Made by a program: the position numbers and the translations under genes. A stretch of 64,000 nucleotides of DNA from Archivesica marissinica (lineage: Eukaryota > Mollusca > Bivalvia > Venerida > Vesicomyidae): contig CM026404.1 in the NCBI GenBank assembly GCA_014843695.1, positions 54,701,321 to 54,765,320 of the forward strand, written 5' to 3'. Each line of letters begins with the position of its first letter. The first letter of the stretch is position 1. This document shows positions 1 to 15,000 of the stretch, one piece after another. The notes below the pieces were generated by a model. That model was given only the letters and a program-made list of their open reading frames with translations. It ran no database searches and was not told the origin of the DNA.

Positions 1-3000
1 GCCTTTTATCTCCAATACCGTAGCCTTTTATCTCCAATACCGTAGCCTTTTATCTTCAATACCTTAGCCATTTATCTCCAATACCTTAGCCATTTATCTA
101 CAATACCGTAGCCACTTATCTCCAGTACCATAGCCATTTATCTCCAATACCTTAGCCTTTTATCTCCAATACCGTAGCCTTTTATCTCCAATACCTTAGC
201 CATTTATCTCCAACACCTTAGCCTTTTATCTCCAATACCTTAGCCTTTTATCTCCAATACCGTAGCCTTTTATCTCCAATACCTTAGCCTTTTATCTCCA
301 ATACCGTAGCCTTTTATCTCCAATACCTTAGCCTTTTATCTCCAATACCGTAGCCTTTTATCTCCAATACCTTAGCCTTTTATCTCCAATACCGTAGCTT
401 TTATCTCCAATACCTTAGCCTTTTATCTTCATACCTTAGCCATTTATCTCCAATACCTTAGCCATTTATCTCCAATACCGTAGCCACTTATCTCCAATAC
501 CGAGCCATTATCTCCAATCCTTAGCCTTTATCTCCAATACCGTAGCCATTTATCTCCAATACCTTAGCCTTTTATCTCCAATACCGTAGCCTTTTATCTC
601 CAATACCTTAGCCATTTATCTCCAATACCGTAGCCACTTATCTCCAATACCTTAGCCTTTTATCTCCAATACCTTAGCCTTTTATCTTCAATACCTTAGC
701 CATTTATCTCCAATACCTTAGCCTTTTATCTCCAATACCGTAGCCTTTTATCTCCAATACCTTAGCCTTTTATCTCCAATACCGTAGCCTTTTATCTCCA
801 ATACCTTAGCCTTTTATCTTCAATACCTTAGCCATTTATCTCCAATACCGTAGCCATTTATCTACAATACCGTAGCCACTTATCTCCAATACCGTAGCCA
901 TTTATCTCCAATACCTTAGCCTTTTATCTCCAATACCGTAGCCTTTTATCTCCAATACCTTAGCCATTTATCTCCAATACCTTAGCCTTTTATCTCCAAT
1001 ACCTTAGCCGTTTATCTCCAATACCGTAGCCTTTTATCTCCAATACCTTAGCCTTTTATCTCTAATACCGTAGCCTTTTATCTCCAATACCTTAGCCTTT
1101 TATCTCCAATACCGTAGCCTTTTATCTCCAATACCTTAGCCACTTATCTCCAATACTGTAGCCACTTAACTCCAATACCTTAGCCATTTATCTCCAATAC
1201 CTTAGCCACTTACCTCCAATACCGTAGCCACTTATCTCCAATACCTTAGCCATTTATTTCCAATACCTTAGCCATTTATCTCCAATACCTTAGCCACTTA
1301 TCTCCAATACCTTAGCCTTTTATCTCCAATACCTTAGCCTTTTATCTTCAATACCTTAGCCATTTATCTCCAATACCTTAGCCTTTTATCTCCAATACCG
1401 TAGCCTTTTATCTCCAATACCGTAGCCTTTTATCTCCAATACCGTAGCCTTTTATCTCCAATACCTTAGCCTTTTATCTTCAATACCTTAGCCATTTATC
1501 TCCAATACCTTAGCCATTTATCTACAATACCGTAGCCACTTATCTCCAATACCATAGCCATTTATCTCCAATACCTTAGCCTTTTATCTCCAATACCGTA
1601 GCCTTTTATCTCCAATACCTTAGCCATTTATCTCCAACACCTTAGCCTTTTATCTCCAATACCTTAGCATTTTATCTCCAATACCGTAGCCTTTTATCTC
1701 CAATACCTTAGCCTTTTATCTCCAATACCGTAGCCTTTTATCTCCAATACCTTAGCCTTTTATCTCCAATACCTTAGCCTTTTATCTCCAATACCGTAGC
1801 CTTTTATCTCCAATACCTTAGCCTTTTATCTCCAATACCGTAGCCTTTTATCTCCAATACCTTAGCCTTTTATCTTCAATACCTTAGCCATTTATCTCCA
1901 ATACCTTAGCCATTTATCTACAATACCGTAGTCACTTATCTCCAATACCGTAGCCATTTATCTCCAATACCTTAGCCTTTTATCTCCAATACCGTAGCCA
2001 TTTATCTCCAATACCTTAGCCTTTTATCTCCAATACCGTAGCCTTTTATCTCCAATACCTTAGCCATTTATCTCCAATACCTTAGCCACTTATCTCCAAT
2101 ACCTTAGCCTTTTATCTCCAATACCTTAGCCTTTTATCTTCAATACCTAGCCATTTATCTCCAATACCTTAGCCTTTTATCTCCAATACCGTAGCCTTTT
2201 ATCTCCAATACCTTAGCCTTTTATCTCCAATACCGTAGCCTTTTATCTCCAATACCTTAGCCTTTTATCTTCAATACCTTAGCCATTTATCTCCAATACC
2301 GTAGCCATTTATCTACAATACCGTAGCCACTTATCTCCAATACCGTAGCCATTTATCTCCAATACCTTAGCCTTTTATCTCCAATACCGTAGCCTTTTAT
2401 CTCCAATACCTTAGCCATTTATCTCCAATACCGTAGCCTTTTATCTACAATACCGTAGACACTTATTTCCAATACCTTAGCCATTTATCTCCAATACCTT
2501 AGCCATTTATCTCCAATACCGTGGCCATTTATCTACAATACCGTAGCCACTTATTTCCAATACCTTAGCCATTTATCTCCAATACCGTGGCCATTTATCT
2601 ACAATACCGTAGCCACTTATTTCCAATACCGTAGCCATTTATCTCCAATACCTTAGCCTTTTATCTCCAATACCTTAGCCTTTTATCTCCAATACCGTAG
2701 CCTTTTATCTCCAATACCGTAGCCTTTTATCTCCAATACCTTAGCCTTTTATCTCCAATACCTTAGCCTTTTATCTCCAATACCGTAGCCTTTTATCTCC
2801 AATACCTTAGCCTTTTATCTCCAATACCTTAGCCTTTTATCTCCAATACCTTAGCCTTTTATCTCCAATACCGTAGCCTTTTATCTCCAATACCTTAGCC
2901 TTTTATCTCCAATACCTTAGCCTTTTAGCCTTTTATCTCCAATACCGTAGCCTTTTATCTCCAATACCTTAGCCTTTTATCTCCAATACCTTAGCCTTTA

Positions 3001-6000
3001 TCTCCAATACCTTAGCCATTTATCTCCAATACCTTAGCCATTTATCTCCAATACCGTAGCCATTTATCTCCAATACCTAGCCTTATCTCCAATACCGTAG
3101 CCTTTATCTCCAATACCGTAGCCTTTATTTCCAATACCTTAGCCATTTATCTCCAATACCTTAGCCTTTTATCTCCAATACCTTAGCCTTTTATCTCCAA
3201 TACCTTAGCCATTTATCTCCAATACCTTAGCCTTTTATCTCCAATACCTTAGCCATTTATCTCCAATACCGTAGCCATTTATCTCCAATACCTTAGCCAT
3301 TTATCTCCAATACCTTAGCCATTTATCTCCAATACCTTAGCCTTTTATCTCCAATACCGTAGCCACTTATCTCCAATACTTAGCCATTTATCTCCAATAC
3401 CTTAGCCATTTATCTCCAATACCGTAGCCTCTTATCTCCAATACCGTAGCCATTTATCTCCAATACCTAGCCATTTATCTCCAATACCTTAGCCACTTAT
3501 CTCCAATACCGTAGCCATTTATCTCCAATACCGTAGCCTTTTATCTCCAATACCGTAGCCACTTATCTCCAATACCTTAGCCATTTATCTCCAATACCTT
3601 AGCCTTTTATCTCCAATACCGTAGCCATTTATCTCCAATACCGTAGCCATTTATCTCCAATACCTTAGCCTTTTATCTCCAATACCGTAGCCTTTTATCT
3701 CCAATACCTTAGCCTTTTATCTCCAATACCGTAGCCTTTTATCTCCAATACCTTAGCCTTTTATCTCCAATACCGTAGCCTTTTATCTCCAATACCGTAG
3801 CCTTTATCTCCAATACCTTAGCCTTTTATCTCCAATACCTTAGCCTTTTATCTCAATACCTTAGCCTTTTATCTCCAATACCTTAGCCATTTATCTCCAA
3901 TACCGTAGCCACTTATCTCCAATACCGTAGCCTTTTATCTCCAATACCTTAGCCTTTATCTCCAATACCGTAGCCTTTATCTCCAATACCTTAGCCTTTT
4001 ATCTCCAATACCGTAGCCTTTATCTCCAATACCTTAGCCATTTATCTCCAATACCTTAGCCTTTTATCTCCAATACCGTAGCCTTTTATCTCCAATACCT
4101 TAGCCATTTATCTCCAATACCTTAGCCTTTTATCTCCAATACCTTAGCCATTTATCTCCAATACCGTAGCCTTTTATCTCCAATACCTTAGCCTTTTATC
4201 TCCAATACCGTAGCCTTTTATCTCCAATACCTTAGCCTTTTATCTCCAATACCGTAGCCTTTTATCTCCAATACCTTAGCCTTTTATCTCCAATACCGTA
4301 GCCTTTTATCTCCAATACCTTAGCCTTTTATCTCCAATACCTTAGCCATTTATCTCCAATACCGTAGCCATTTATCTCCAATACCGTAGCCATTTATCTC
4401 CAATACCTTAGCCTTTTATCTCCAATACCTTAGCCTTTTATCTCCAATACCGTAGCCATTTATCTCCAATACCTTAGCCTTTTATCTCCAATACCGTAGC
4501 CTTTTATCTCCAATACCTTAGCCTTTTATCTCCAATTATCTCCAATACCTTAGCCCTTATTATCCCAATACCTTAGCCTTTTATCTCCAATACCTTAGCC
4601 TTTTATCTCCAATACCTTAGCCATTTATCTCCAATACCTTAGCCTTTTATCTCCAATACCGTAGCCTTTTATCTCCAATACCTTAGCCTTTTATCTCCAA
4701 TACCGTAGCCTTTTATCTCCAATACCTTAGCCTTTTATCTCCAATACCTTAGCCATTTATCTCCAATACCGTAGCCATTTATCTCCAATACCTTAGCCTT
4801 TTATCTCCAATACCTTAGCCATTTATCTCCAATACCGTAGCCATTTATCTCCAATACCGTAGCCTTTTATCTCCAATACCTTAGCCATTTATCTCCAATA
4901 CCGTAGCCTTTTATCTACAATACCGTAGACACTTATTTCCAATACCTTAGCCATTTATCTCCAATACCTTAGCCATTTATCTCCAATACCGTGGCCATTT
5001 ATCTACAATACCGTAGCCACTTATTTCCAATACCTTAGCCATTTATCTCCAATACCGTAGCCATTTATCTACAATACCGTAGCCACTTATCTCCAATACC
5101 GTAGCCATTTATCTCCAATACCTTAGCCTTTTATCTCCAATACCTTAGCCTTTTATCTCCAATACCGTAGCCTTTTATCTCCAATACCGTAGCCTTTTAT
5201 CTCCAATACCTTAGCCTTTTATCTCCAATACCTTAGCCTTTTATCTCCAATACCTTAGCCTTTTATCTCCAATACCGTAGCCATTTATCTCCAATACCTT
5301 AGCCTTTTATCTCCAATACCGTAGCCTTTTATCTCCAATACCTTAGCCTTTTATCTCCAATACCTTAGCCTTTTATCTCCAATACCTTAGCCTTTTATCT
5401 CCAATACCTTAGCCATTTATCTCCAATACCTTAGCCATTTATCTCCAATACCTTAGCCATTTATCTCCAATACCTTAGCCATTTATCTCCAATACTGTAG
5501 CCATTTATCTACAATACCGTAGCCACTTATTTCCAATACCTTAGCCATTTATCTCCAATACCTTAGCCTTTTATCTCCAATACCTTAGCCACTTATCTCC
5601 AATACCGTAGCCACTTACTCTAATACCTTAGCCATTTATCTCCAATACCATAGCCACTTATCTCCAATACCGTAGCCACTTATCTCCAATACTGTAGCCA
5701 CTTATCTCCAATACCTTAGCCATTTATCTCCAATACCATAGCCACTTATCTCCAATACCGTAGCCACTTATCTCTAATACCTTAGCCATTTATCTCCAAT
5801 ACCATAGCCACTTATCTCCAATACCGTAGCCACTTATCTTTAATACCGTAGCCACTTATCTCCAATACCTTAGCCATTTATCTCCAATACCATAGCCACT
5901 TATCTCCAATACCGTAGCCACTTATCTTTAATACCGTAGCCACTTATCTCCAATACTGTAGCCACTCATCTCCAATACCGTAGCCACTTTAATACCTTAG

Positions 6001-9000
6001 CCATTTATCTCCAATACCTTAGCCATTTATCTCCAATACTGTAGCCACTTATCTCCAATACCTTAGCCATTTATCTCCAATACCTTAGCCTTTTATCTAC
6101 AATACCGTAGCCACTTATCTCCAATACCATAGCCACTTATCTCCAATACCGTAGCCATTTATCTTCAATACCTTAGCCATTTATCTCCAATACCTTAGCC
6201 ATTTAACTCCAATACCGTAGCCACTTATCTCCAATACCGTAGCCACTTAACTCCAATACCGTAGCCATTTATCTCCAATACCTTAGCCATTTATCTCCAA
6301 TACCGTAGCCACTTATCTCCAATACCTTAGCCTTTTATCTCCAATACCTTAGCCTTTTATCTCCAATACCGTAGCCTTTTATCTCCAATACCTTAGCCTT
6401 TTATCTCCAATACCGTAGCCTTTTATCTCCAATACCTTAGCCTTTTATCTCCAATACCTTAGCCATTTATCTCCAATACCTTAGCCTTTTATCTCCAATA
6501 CGTAGCCTTTTATCTCCAATACCGTAGCCTTTATCTCCAATACCGTAGCCTTTTATCTCAATACCTTAGCCATTTATCTCCAATACCGTAGCCACTTATC
6601 TCCAATACCGTAGCCTTTAACTCCAATACCGTAGCCATTTATCTCCAATACCTTAGCCTTTTATCTCCAATACCGTAGCCTTTTATCTCCAATACCTTAG
6701 CCTTTTATCTCCAATACCGTAGCCTTTTATCTCCAATACCTTAGCCATTTATCTCCAATACCTTAGCCATTTATCTACAATACCGTAGCCACTTATCTCT
6801 AATACCGTAGCCACTTATCTCCAATACCTTAGCCTTTTATCTCCAATACCTTAGCCTTTTATCTCCAATACCGTAGCCTTTTATCTCCAATACCTTAGCC
6901 TTTTATCTCCAATACCATAGCCTTTTATCTCCAATACCTTAGCCACTTATCTCCAATACTGTAGCCACTTAACTCCAATACCTTAGCCATTTATCTCCAA
7001 TACCTTAGCCACTTATCTCCAATACCGTAGCCACTTATCTCCAATACCTTAGCCATTTATCTCCAATACCTTAGCCTTTTATCTCCAATACCTTAGCCTT
7101 TTATCTCCAATACCTTAGCCATTTATCTCCAATACCGTAGCCATTTATCTACAATACCGTAGCCACTTATCTCTAATACCTTAGCCATTATCTCCAATAC
7201 CGTAGCCTTTTATCTACAATACCGTAGCCACTTATCTCCAATACCTTAGCCATTTATCTCCAATACCTTAGCCATTTATCTCCAATACCGTGGCCATTTA
7301 TCTACAATACCGTAGCCACTTATTTCCAATACCTTAGCCATTTATCTCCAATACCTTAGCCATTTATCTCCAATACCTTAGCCTTTTATCTCCAATACCT
7401 TAGCCTTTTATCTCCAATACCGTTAGCCTTTTATCTCCAATACCTTAGCCTTTTATCTCCAATACCGTAGCCTTTTATCTCCAATACCGTAGCCTTTTAT
7501 CTCCAATACCTTAGCCTTTTATCTCCAATACCTTAGCCTTTTATCTCCAATACCTTAGCCTTTTATCTCCAATACCTTAGCCTTTTATCTCCAATACCGT
7601 AGCCATTTATCTCCATTACCTTAGCCTTTTATCTCCAATACCGTAGCCTTTTATCTCCAATACCTTAGCCTTTTATCTCCAATACCTTAGCCTTTTATCT
7701 CCAATACCTTAGCCTTTTATCTCCAATACCTTAGCCATTTATCTCCAATACCTTAGCCATTTATCTCCAATACCTTAGCCATTTATCTACAATACCGTAG
7801 CCACTTATTTCCATTACCTTAGCCATTTATCTCCAATACTGTAGCCATTTATCTACAATACCGTAGCCACTTATTTCCAATACCTTAGCCATTTATCTCC
7901 AATACCTTAGCCTTTTATCTCCAATACCTTAGCCACTTATCTCCAATACCGTAGCCACTTACTCTAATACCTTAGCCATTTATCTCCAATACCATAGCCA
8001 CTTATCTCCAATACCGTAGCCACTTATCTCCAATACTGTAGCCACTTATCTCCAATACCTTAGCCATTTATCTCCAATACCATAGCCACTTATCTCCAAT
8101 ACCGTAGCCACTTATCTCTAATACCTTAGCCATTTATCTCCAATACCATAGCCACTTATCTCCAATACGGTAGCCACTTATCTTTAATACCGTAGCCACT
8201 TATCTCCAATACCTTAGCCATTTATCTCCAATACCATAGCCACTTATCTCCAATACCGTAGCCACTTATCTTTAATACCGTAGCCACTTATCTCCAATAC
8301 TGTAGCCACTCATCTCCAATACCGTAGCCACTTTAATACCTTAGCCATTTATCTCCAATACCTTAGCCATTTATCTCCAATACTGTAGCCACTTATCTCC
8401 AATACCTTAGCCATTTATTTCCAATACCTTAGCCTTTTATCTACAATACCGTAGCTACTTATCTCCAATACCATAGCCACTTATCTCCAATACCGTAGCC
8501 ACTTATCTTTAATACCTTAGCCATTTATCTCCAATACCTTAGCCATTTAACTCCAATACCGTAGCCACTTATCTCCAATACCGTAGCCACTTAACTCCAA
8601 TACCGTAGCCATTTATTTCCAATACCTTAGCCATTTATCTCCAATACCGTAGCCACTTATCTCCAATACCTTAGCCTTTTATCTCCAATACCTTAGCCTT
8701 TTATCTTCAATACCTTAGCCATTTATCTCCAATACCGTAGCCTTTTATCTCCAATACCTTAGCCTTTTATCTCCAATACCGTAGCCTTTTATCTCCAATA
8801 CCTTAGCCTTTTATCTCCAATACCTTAGCCATTTATCTCCAATACCTTAGCCTTTTATCTCCAATAACGTAGCCATTTATCTCCAATACCGTAGCCACTT
8901 ATCTCCAATACCGTAGCCTTTTATCTACACTACCTTAGCCATTTATCTCCAATACCGTAGCCACTTATCTCCAATACCGTAGCCTTTAACTCCAATACCG

Positions 9001-12000
9001 TAGCCATTTATCTCCAATACCTTAGCCTTTTATCTCCAATACCGTAGCCTTTTATCTCCAATACCTTAGCCTTTTATCTCCAATACCGTAGCCTTTTATC
9101 TTCAATACCTTAGCCATTTATCTCCAATACCTTAGCCATTTATCTACAATACCGTAGCCACTTATCTCTAATACCGTAGCCACTTATCTCCAATACCTTA
9201 GCCTTTTATCTCCAATACCTTAGCCTTTTATCTCCAATACCGTAGCCTTTTATCTCCAATACCTTAGCCTTTTATCTCCAATACCGTAGCCTTTTATCTC
9301 CAATACCTTAGCCACTTATCTCCAATACTGTAGCCACTTAACTCCAATACCTTAGCCATTTATCTCCAATACCTTAGCCACTTATCTCCAATACCGTAGC
9401 CACTTATCTCCAATACCTTAGCCATTTATTTACAATACCATAGCCTTTTATCTCCAATACCTTAGCCTTTTATCTTCAATACCTTAGCCATTTATCTCCA
9501 ATACCTTAGCCATTTAGCTACAATACCGTAGCCACTTATCTCTAATACCGTAGCCACTTATCTCCAATACCTTAGCCTTTTATCTCCAATACGGTAGCCT
9601 TTTATCTCCAATACCTTAGCCTTTTATCTCCAATACCGTAGCCTTTTATCTCCAATACCTTAGCCTTTTATCTCCAATACCGTAGCCTTTTATCTCTAAT
9701 ACCTTAGCCACTTATCTCCAATACTGTAGCCACTTAACTCCAATACCGTAGCCATTTATCTCCAATACCTTAGCCACTTATCTCCAATACCGTAGCCACT
9801 TATCTCCAATACCGTAGCCATTTATTTACAATACCTTAGCCATTTATCTCCAATACCGTAGCCACTTATCTCCAATACCTTAGCCTTTTATCTCCAATAC
9901 CTTAGCCTTTTATCTTCAATACCTTAGCCATTTATCTCCAATACCTTAGCCTTTTATCTCCAATACCGTAGCCTTTTATCTCCAATACCTTAGCCTTTTA
10001 TCTCCAATACCGTAGCCTTTTATCTCCAATACCTTAGCCTTTTATCTTCAATACCTTAGCCATTTATCTCCAATACCTTAGCCATTTATCTCCAATACCG
10101 TAGCCATTTATCTCCAATACCTTAGCCATTTATCTCCAATACCTTAGCCTTTTATCTCCAATACCGTAGCCTTTTATCTCCAATACCGTAGCCTTTTATC
10201 TCCAATACCTTAGCCTTTTATCTCCAATACCTTAGCCTTTTATCTCCAATACCGTAGCCTTTATCTCCAATACCGTAGCCTTTTATCTCCAATACCTAGC
10301 CTTTTATCTCCAATACCGTAGCATTTATCTCCAATACCGTAGCCTTTTATCTCCTACCTTAGCCATTTATCTCCAATACCTTAGCCATTTATCTCCAATA
10401 CCGTAGCCTTTTATCTCCAATACCTTAGCCTTTTATCTCCAATACCGTAGCCTTTTATCTCCAATACCGTAGCCTTTTATCTCCAATACCGTAGCCTTTT
10501 ATCTCCAATACCTTAGCCTTTTATCTCCAATACCTTAGCCTTTTATCTCCAATACCTTAGCCTTTTATCTCCAATACCTTAGCCTTTTATCTCCAATACC
10601 TTAGCCATTTATCTCCAATACCTTAGCCATTTATCTCCAATACCGTAGCCTTTTATCTCCAATACCTTAGCCTTTTATCTCCAATACCTTAGCCTTTTAT
10701 CTCCAATACCGTAGCCTTTTATCTCCAATACCTTAGCCATTTATCTCCAATACCTTAGCCTTTTATCTCCAATACCTTAGCCTTTTATCTCCAATACCGT
10801 AGCCTTTATCTCCAATACCGTAGCCTTATCTCCAATACCGTAGCCTTTATCTCCAATACCTTAGCCTTTTATCTCCAATACCGTAGCCTTTTATCTCCAA
10901 TACCTTAGCCTTTTATCTCCAATACCTTAGCCTTTTATCTCCAATACCTTAGCCTTTTATCTCCAATACCGTAGCCTTTTATCTCCAATACCTTAGCCTT
11001 TTATCTTCAATACCTTAGCCATTTATCTCCAATACCTTAGCCATTTATCTACAATACCGTAGCCACTTATCTCCAATACCGTAGCCATTTATCTCCAATA
11101 CCGTAGCCTTTTATCTCCAATACCGTAGCCTTTTATCTCCAATACCTTAGCCTTTTATCTCCAATACCGTAGCCATTTATCTCCAATACCTTAGCCTTTT
11201 ATCTCCAATACCGTAGCCTTTTATCTCCAATACCTTAGCCATTTATCTCCAATACCTTAGCCATTTATCTCCAATACCTTAGCCTTTTATCTCCAATACC
11301 GTAGCCTTTTATCTCCAATACCTTAGCCATTTATCTCCAATACCTTAGCCTTTTATCTCCAATACCGTAGCCTTTTATCTCCAATACCTTAGCCATTTAT
11401 CTCCAATACCTTAGCCATTTATCTCCAATACCGTAGCCACTTATCTCCAATACCTTAGCCATTTATCTCCAATACCTTAGCCTTTTATCTCCAATACCGT
11501 AGCCTTTTATCTCCAATACCTTAGCCATTTATCTCCAATACCTTAGCCTTTTATCTCCAATACCTTAGCCTTTTATCTCCAATACCGTAGCCTTTTATCT
11601 CCAATACCTTAGCCTTTTATCTCCAATACCGTAGCCTTTTATCTCCAATACCTTAGCCTTTTATCTCCAATACCGTAGCCTTTTATCTCCAATACCTTAG
11701 CCTTTTATCTCCAATACCGTAGCCTTTTATCTCCAATACCTTAGCCTTTTATCTTCAATACCTTAGCCATTTATCTCCAATACCTTAGCCATTTATCTAC
11801 AATACCGTAGTCACTTATCTCCAATACCGTAGCCATTTATCTCCAATACCTTAGCCTTTTATCTCCAATACCGTAGCCATTTATCTCCAATACCTTAGCC
11901 TTTTATCTCCAATACCGTAGCCTTTTATCTCCAATACCTTAGCCATTTATCTCCAATACCTTAGCCACTTATCTCCAATACCTTAGCCTTTTATCTCCAA

Positions 12001-15000
12001 TACCTTAGCCTTTTATCTTCAATACCTTAGCCATTTATCTCCAATACCTTAGCCTTTTATCTCCAATACCGTAGCCTTTTATCTCCAATACCTTAGCCTT
12101 TTATCTCCAATACCGTAGCCTTTTATCTCCAATACCTTAGCCTTTTATCTTCAATACCTTAGCCATTTATCTCCAATACCGTAGCCATTTATCTACAATA
12201 CCGTAGCCACTTATCTCCAATACCGTAGCCATTTATCTCCAATACCTTAGCCTTTTATCTCCAATACCGTAGCCTTTTATCTCCAATACCGTAGCCATTT
12301 ATCTCCAATACTGTAGCCTTTTATCTACAATACCGTAGACACTTATTTCCAATACCTTAGCCATTTATCTCCAATACCTTAGCCATTTATCTCCAATACC
12401 GTGGCCATTTATCTACAATACCGTAGCCACTTATTTCCAATACCTTAGCCATTTATCTCCAATACCGTGGCCATTTATCTACAATACCGTAGCCACTTAT
12501 TTCCAATACCGTAGCCATTTATCTCCAATACCTTAGCCTTTTATCTCCAATACCTTAGCCTTTTATCTCCAATACCGTAGCCTTTTATCTCCAATACCTT
12601 AGCCTTTTATCTCCAATACCTTAGCCTTTTATCTCCAATACCGTAGCCTTTTATCTCCAATACCGTAGCCTTTTATCTCCAATACCTTAGCCTTTTATCT
12701 CCAATACCTTAGCCTTTTATCTCCAATACCTTAGCCTTTTATCTCCAATACCGTAGCCATTTATCTCCATTACCTTAGCCTTTTATCTCCAATACCGTAG
12801 CCTTTTATCTCCAATACCTTAGCCTTTTATCTCCAATACCTTAGCCTTTTATCTCCAATACCTTAGCCATTTATCTCCAATACCTTAGCCATTTATCTCC
12901 AATACCTTAGCCATTTATCTCCAATACCTTAGCCATTTATCTACAATACCGTAGCCACTTATTTCCATTACCTTAGCCATTTATCTCCAATACTGTAGCC
13001 ATTTATCTACAATACCGTAGCCACTTATTTCCAATACCTTAGCCATTTATCTCCAATACCTTAGCCTTTTATCTCCAATACCTTAGCCACTTATCTCCAA
13101 TACCGTAGCCACTTACTCTAATACCTTAGCCATTTATCTCCAATACCATAGCCACTTATCTCCAATACCGTAGCCACTTATCTCCAATACTGTAGCCACT
13201 TATCTCCAATACCTTAGCCATTTATCTCCAATACCATAGCCACTTATCTCCAATACCGTAGCCACTTATCTCTAATACCTTAGCCATTTATCTCCAATAC
13301 CATAGCCACTTATCTCCAATACGGTAGCCACTTATCTTTAATACCGTAGCCTTTTATCTCCAATACCGTAGACTTTTATCTCCAATACCTTAGCCATTTA
13401 TCTCCAATACCTTAGCCTTTAACTCCAATACCTTAGCCTTTTATCTCCAATACCGTAGCCTTTTATCTCCAATACTGTAGCCTTTGATCTCCAATACCGT
13501 AGCCTTTTATCTCCAATACCTTAGCCTTTTATCTCCAATACCGTAGCCTTTTATCTCCAATACCGTAGCCTTTTATCTTCAATACCTTAGCCATTTATCT
13601 CCAATACCTTAGCCATTTATCTACAATACCGTAGCCACTTATCTCCAGTACCATAGCCATTTATCTCCAATACCTTAGCCTTTTATCTCCAATACCGTAG
13701 CCTTTTATCTCCAATACCTTAGCCATTTATCTCCAACACCTTAGCCTTTTATCTCCAATACCTTAGCATTTTATCTCCAATACCGTAGCCTTTTATCTCC
13801 AATACCTTAGCCTTTTATCTCCAATACCGTAGCCTTTTATCTCCAATACCTTAGCCTTTTATCTCCAATACCGTAGCCTTTTATCTCCAATACCTTAGCC
13901 TTTTATCTCCAATACCGTAGCCTTTTATCTCCAATACCTTAGCCTTTTATCTTCAATACCTTAGCCATTTATCTCCAATACCTTAGCCATTTATCTACAA
14001 TACCGTAGTCACTTATCTCCAATACCGTAGCCATTTATCTCCAATACCTTAGCCTTTTATCTCCAATACCGTAGCCATTTATCTCCAATACCTTAGCCTT
14101 TTATCTCCAATACCGTAGCCTTTTATCTCCAATACCTTAGCCATTTATCTCCAATACCTTAGCCACTTATCTCCAATACCTTAGCCTTTTATCTCCAATA
14201 CCTTAGCCTTTTATCTTCAATACCTTAGCCATTTATCTCCAATACCTTAGCCTTTTATCTCCAATACCGTAGCCTTTTATCTCCAATACCTTAGCCTTTT
14301 ATCTCCAATACCGTAGCCTTTTATCTCCAATACCTTAGCCTTTTATCTTCAATACCTTAGCCATTTATCTCCAATACCGTAGCCATTTATCTACAATACC
14401 GTAGCCACTTATCTCCAATACCGTAGCCATTTATCTCCAATACCTTAGCCTTTTATCTCCAATACCGTAGCCTTTTATCTCCAATACCTTAGCCATTTAT
14501 CTCCAATACCTTAGCCTTTTATCTCCAATACCGTAGCCATTTATCTCCAATACCTTAGCCTTTTATCTCCAATACCTTAGCCATTTATCTCCAATACCGT
14601 AGCCATTTATCTACAATACCGTAGCCACTTATTTCCAATACCTTAGCCATTTATCTCCAATACCGTAGCCATTTATCTCCAATACCGTAGCCATTTATCT
14701 CCAATACCGTAGCCATTTATCTCCAATACCTTAGCCTTTTATCTCCAATACCTTAGCCTTTTATCTCCAATACCGTAGCCTTTTATCTCCAATACCGTAG
14801 CCTTTTATCTCCAATACCTTAGCCTTTTATCTCCAATACCTTAGCCTTTTATCTCCAATACCGTAGCCTTTTATCTCCAATACCGTAGCCTTTTATCTCC
14901 AATACCTTAGCCTTTTATCTCCAATACCTTAGCCTTTTATCTCCAATACCGTAGCCTTTTATCTCCAATACCTTAGCCTTTTATCTCCAATACCTTAGCC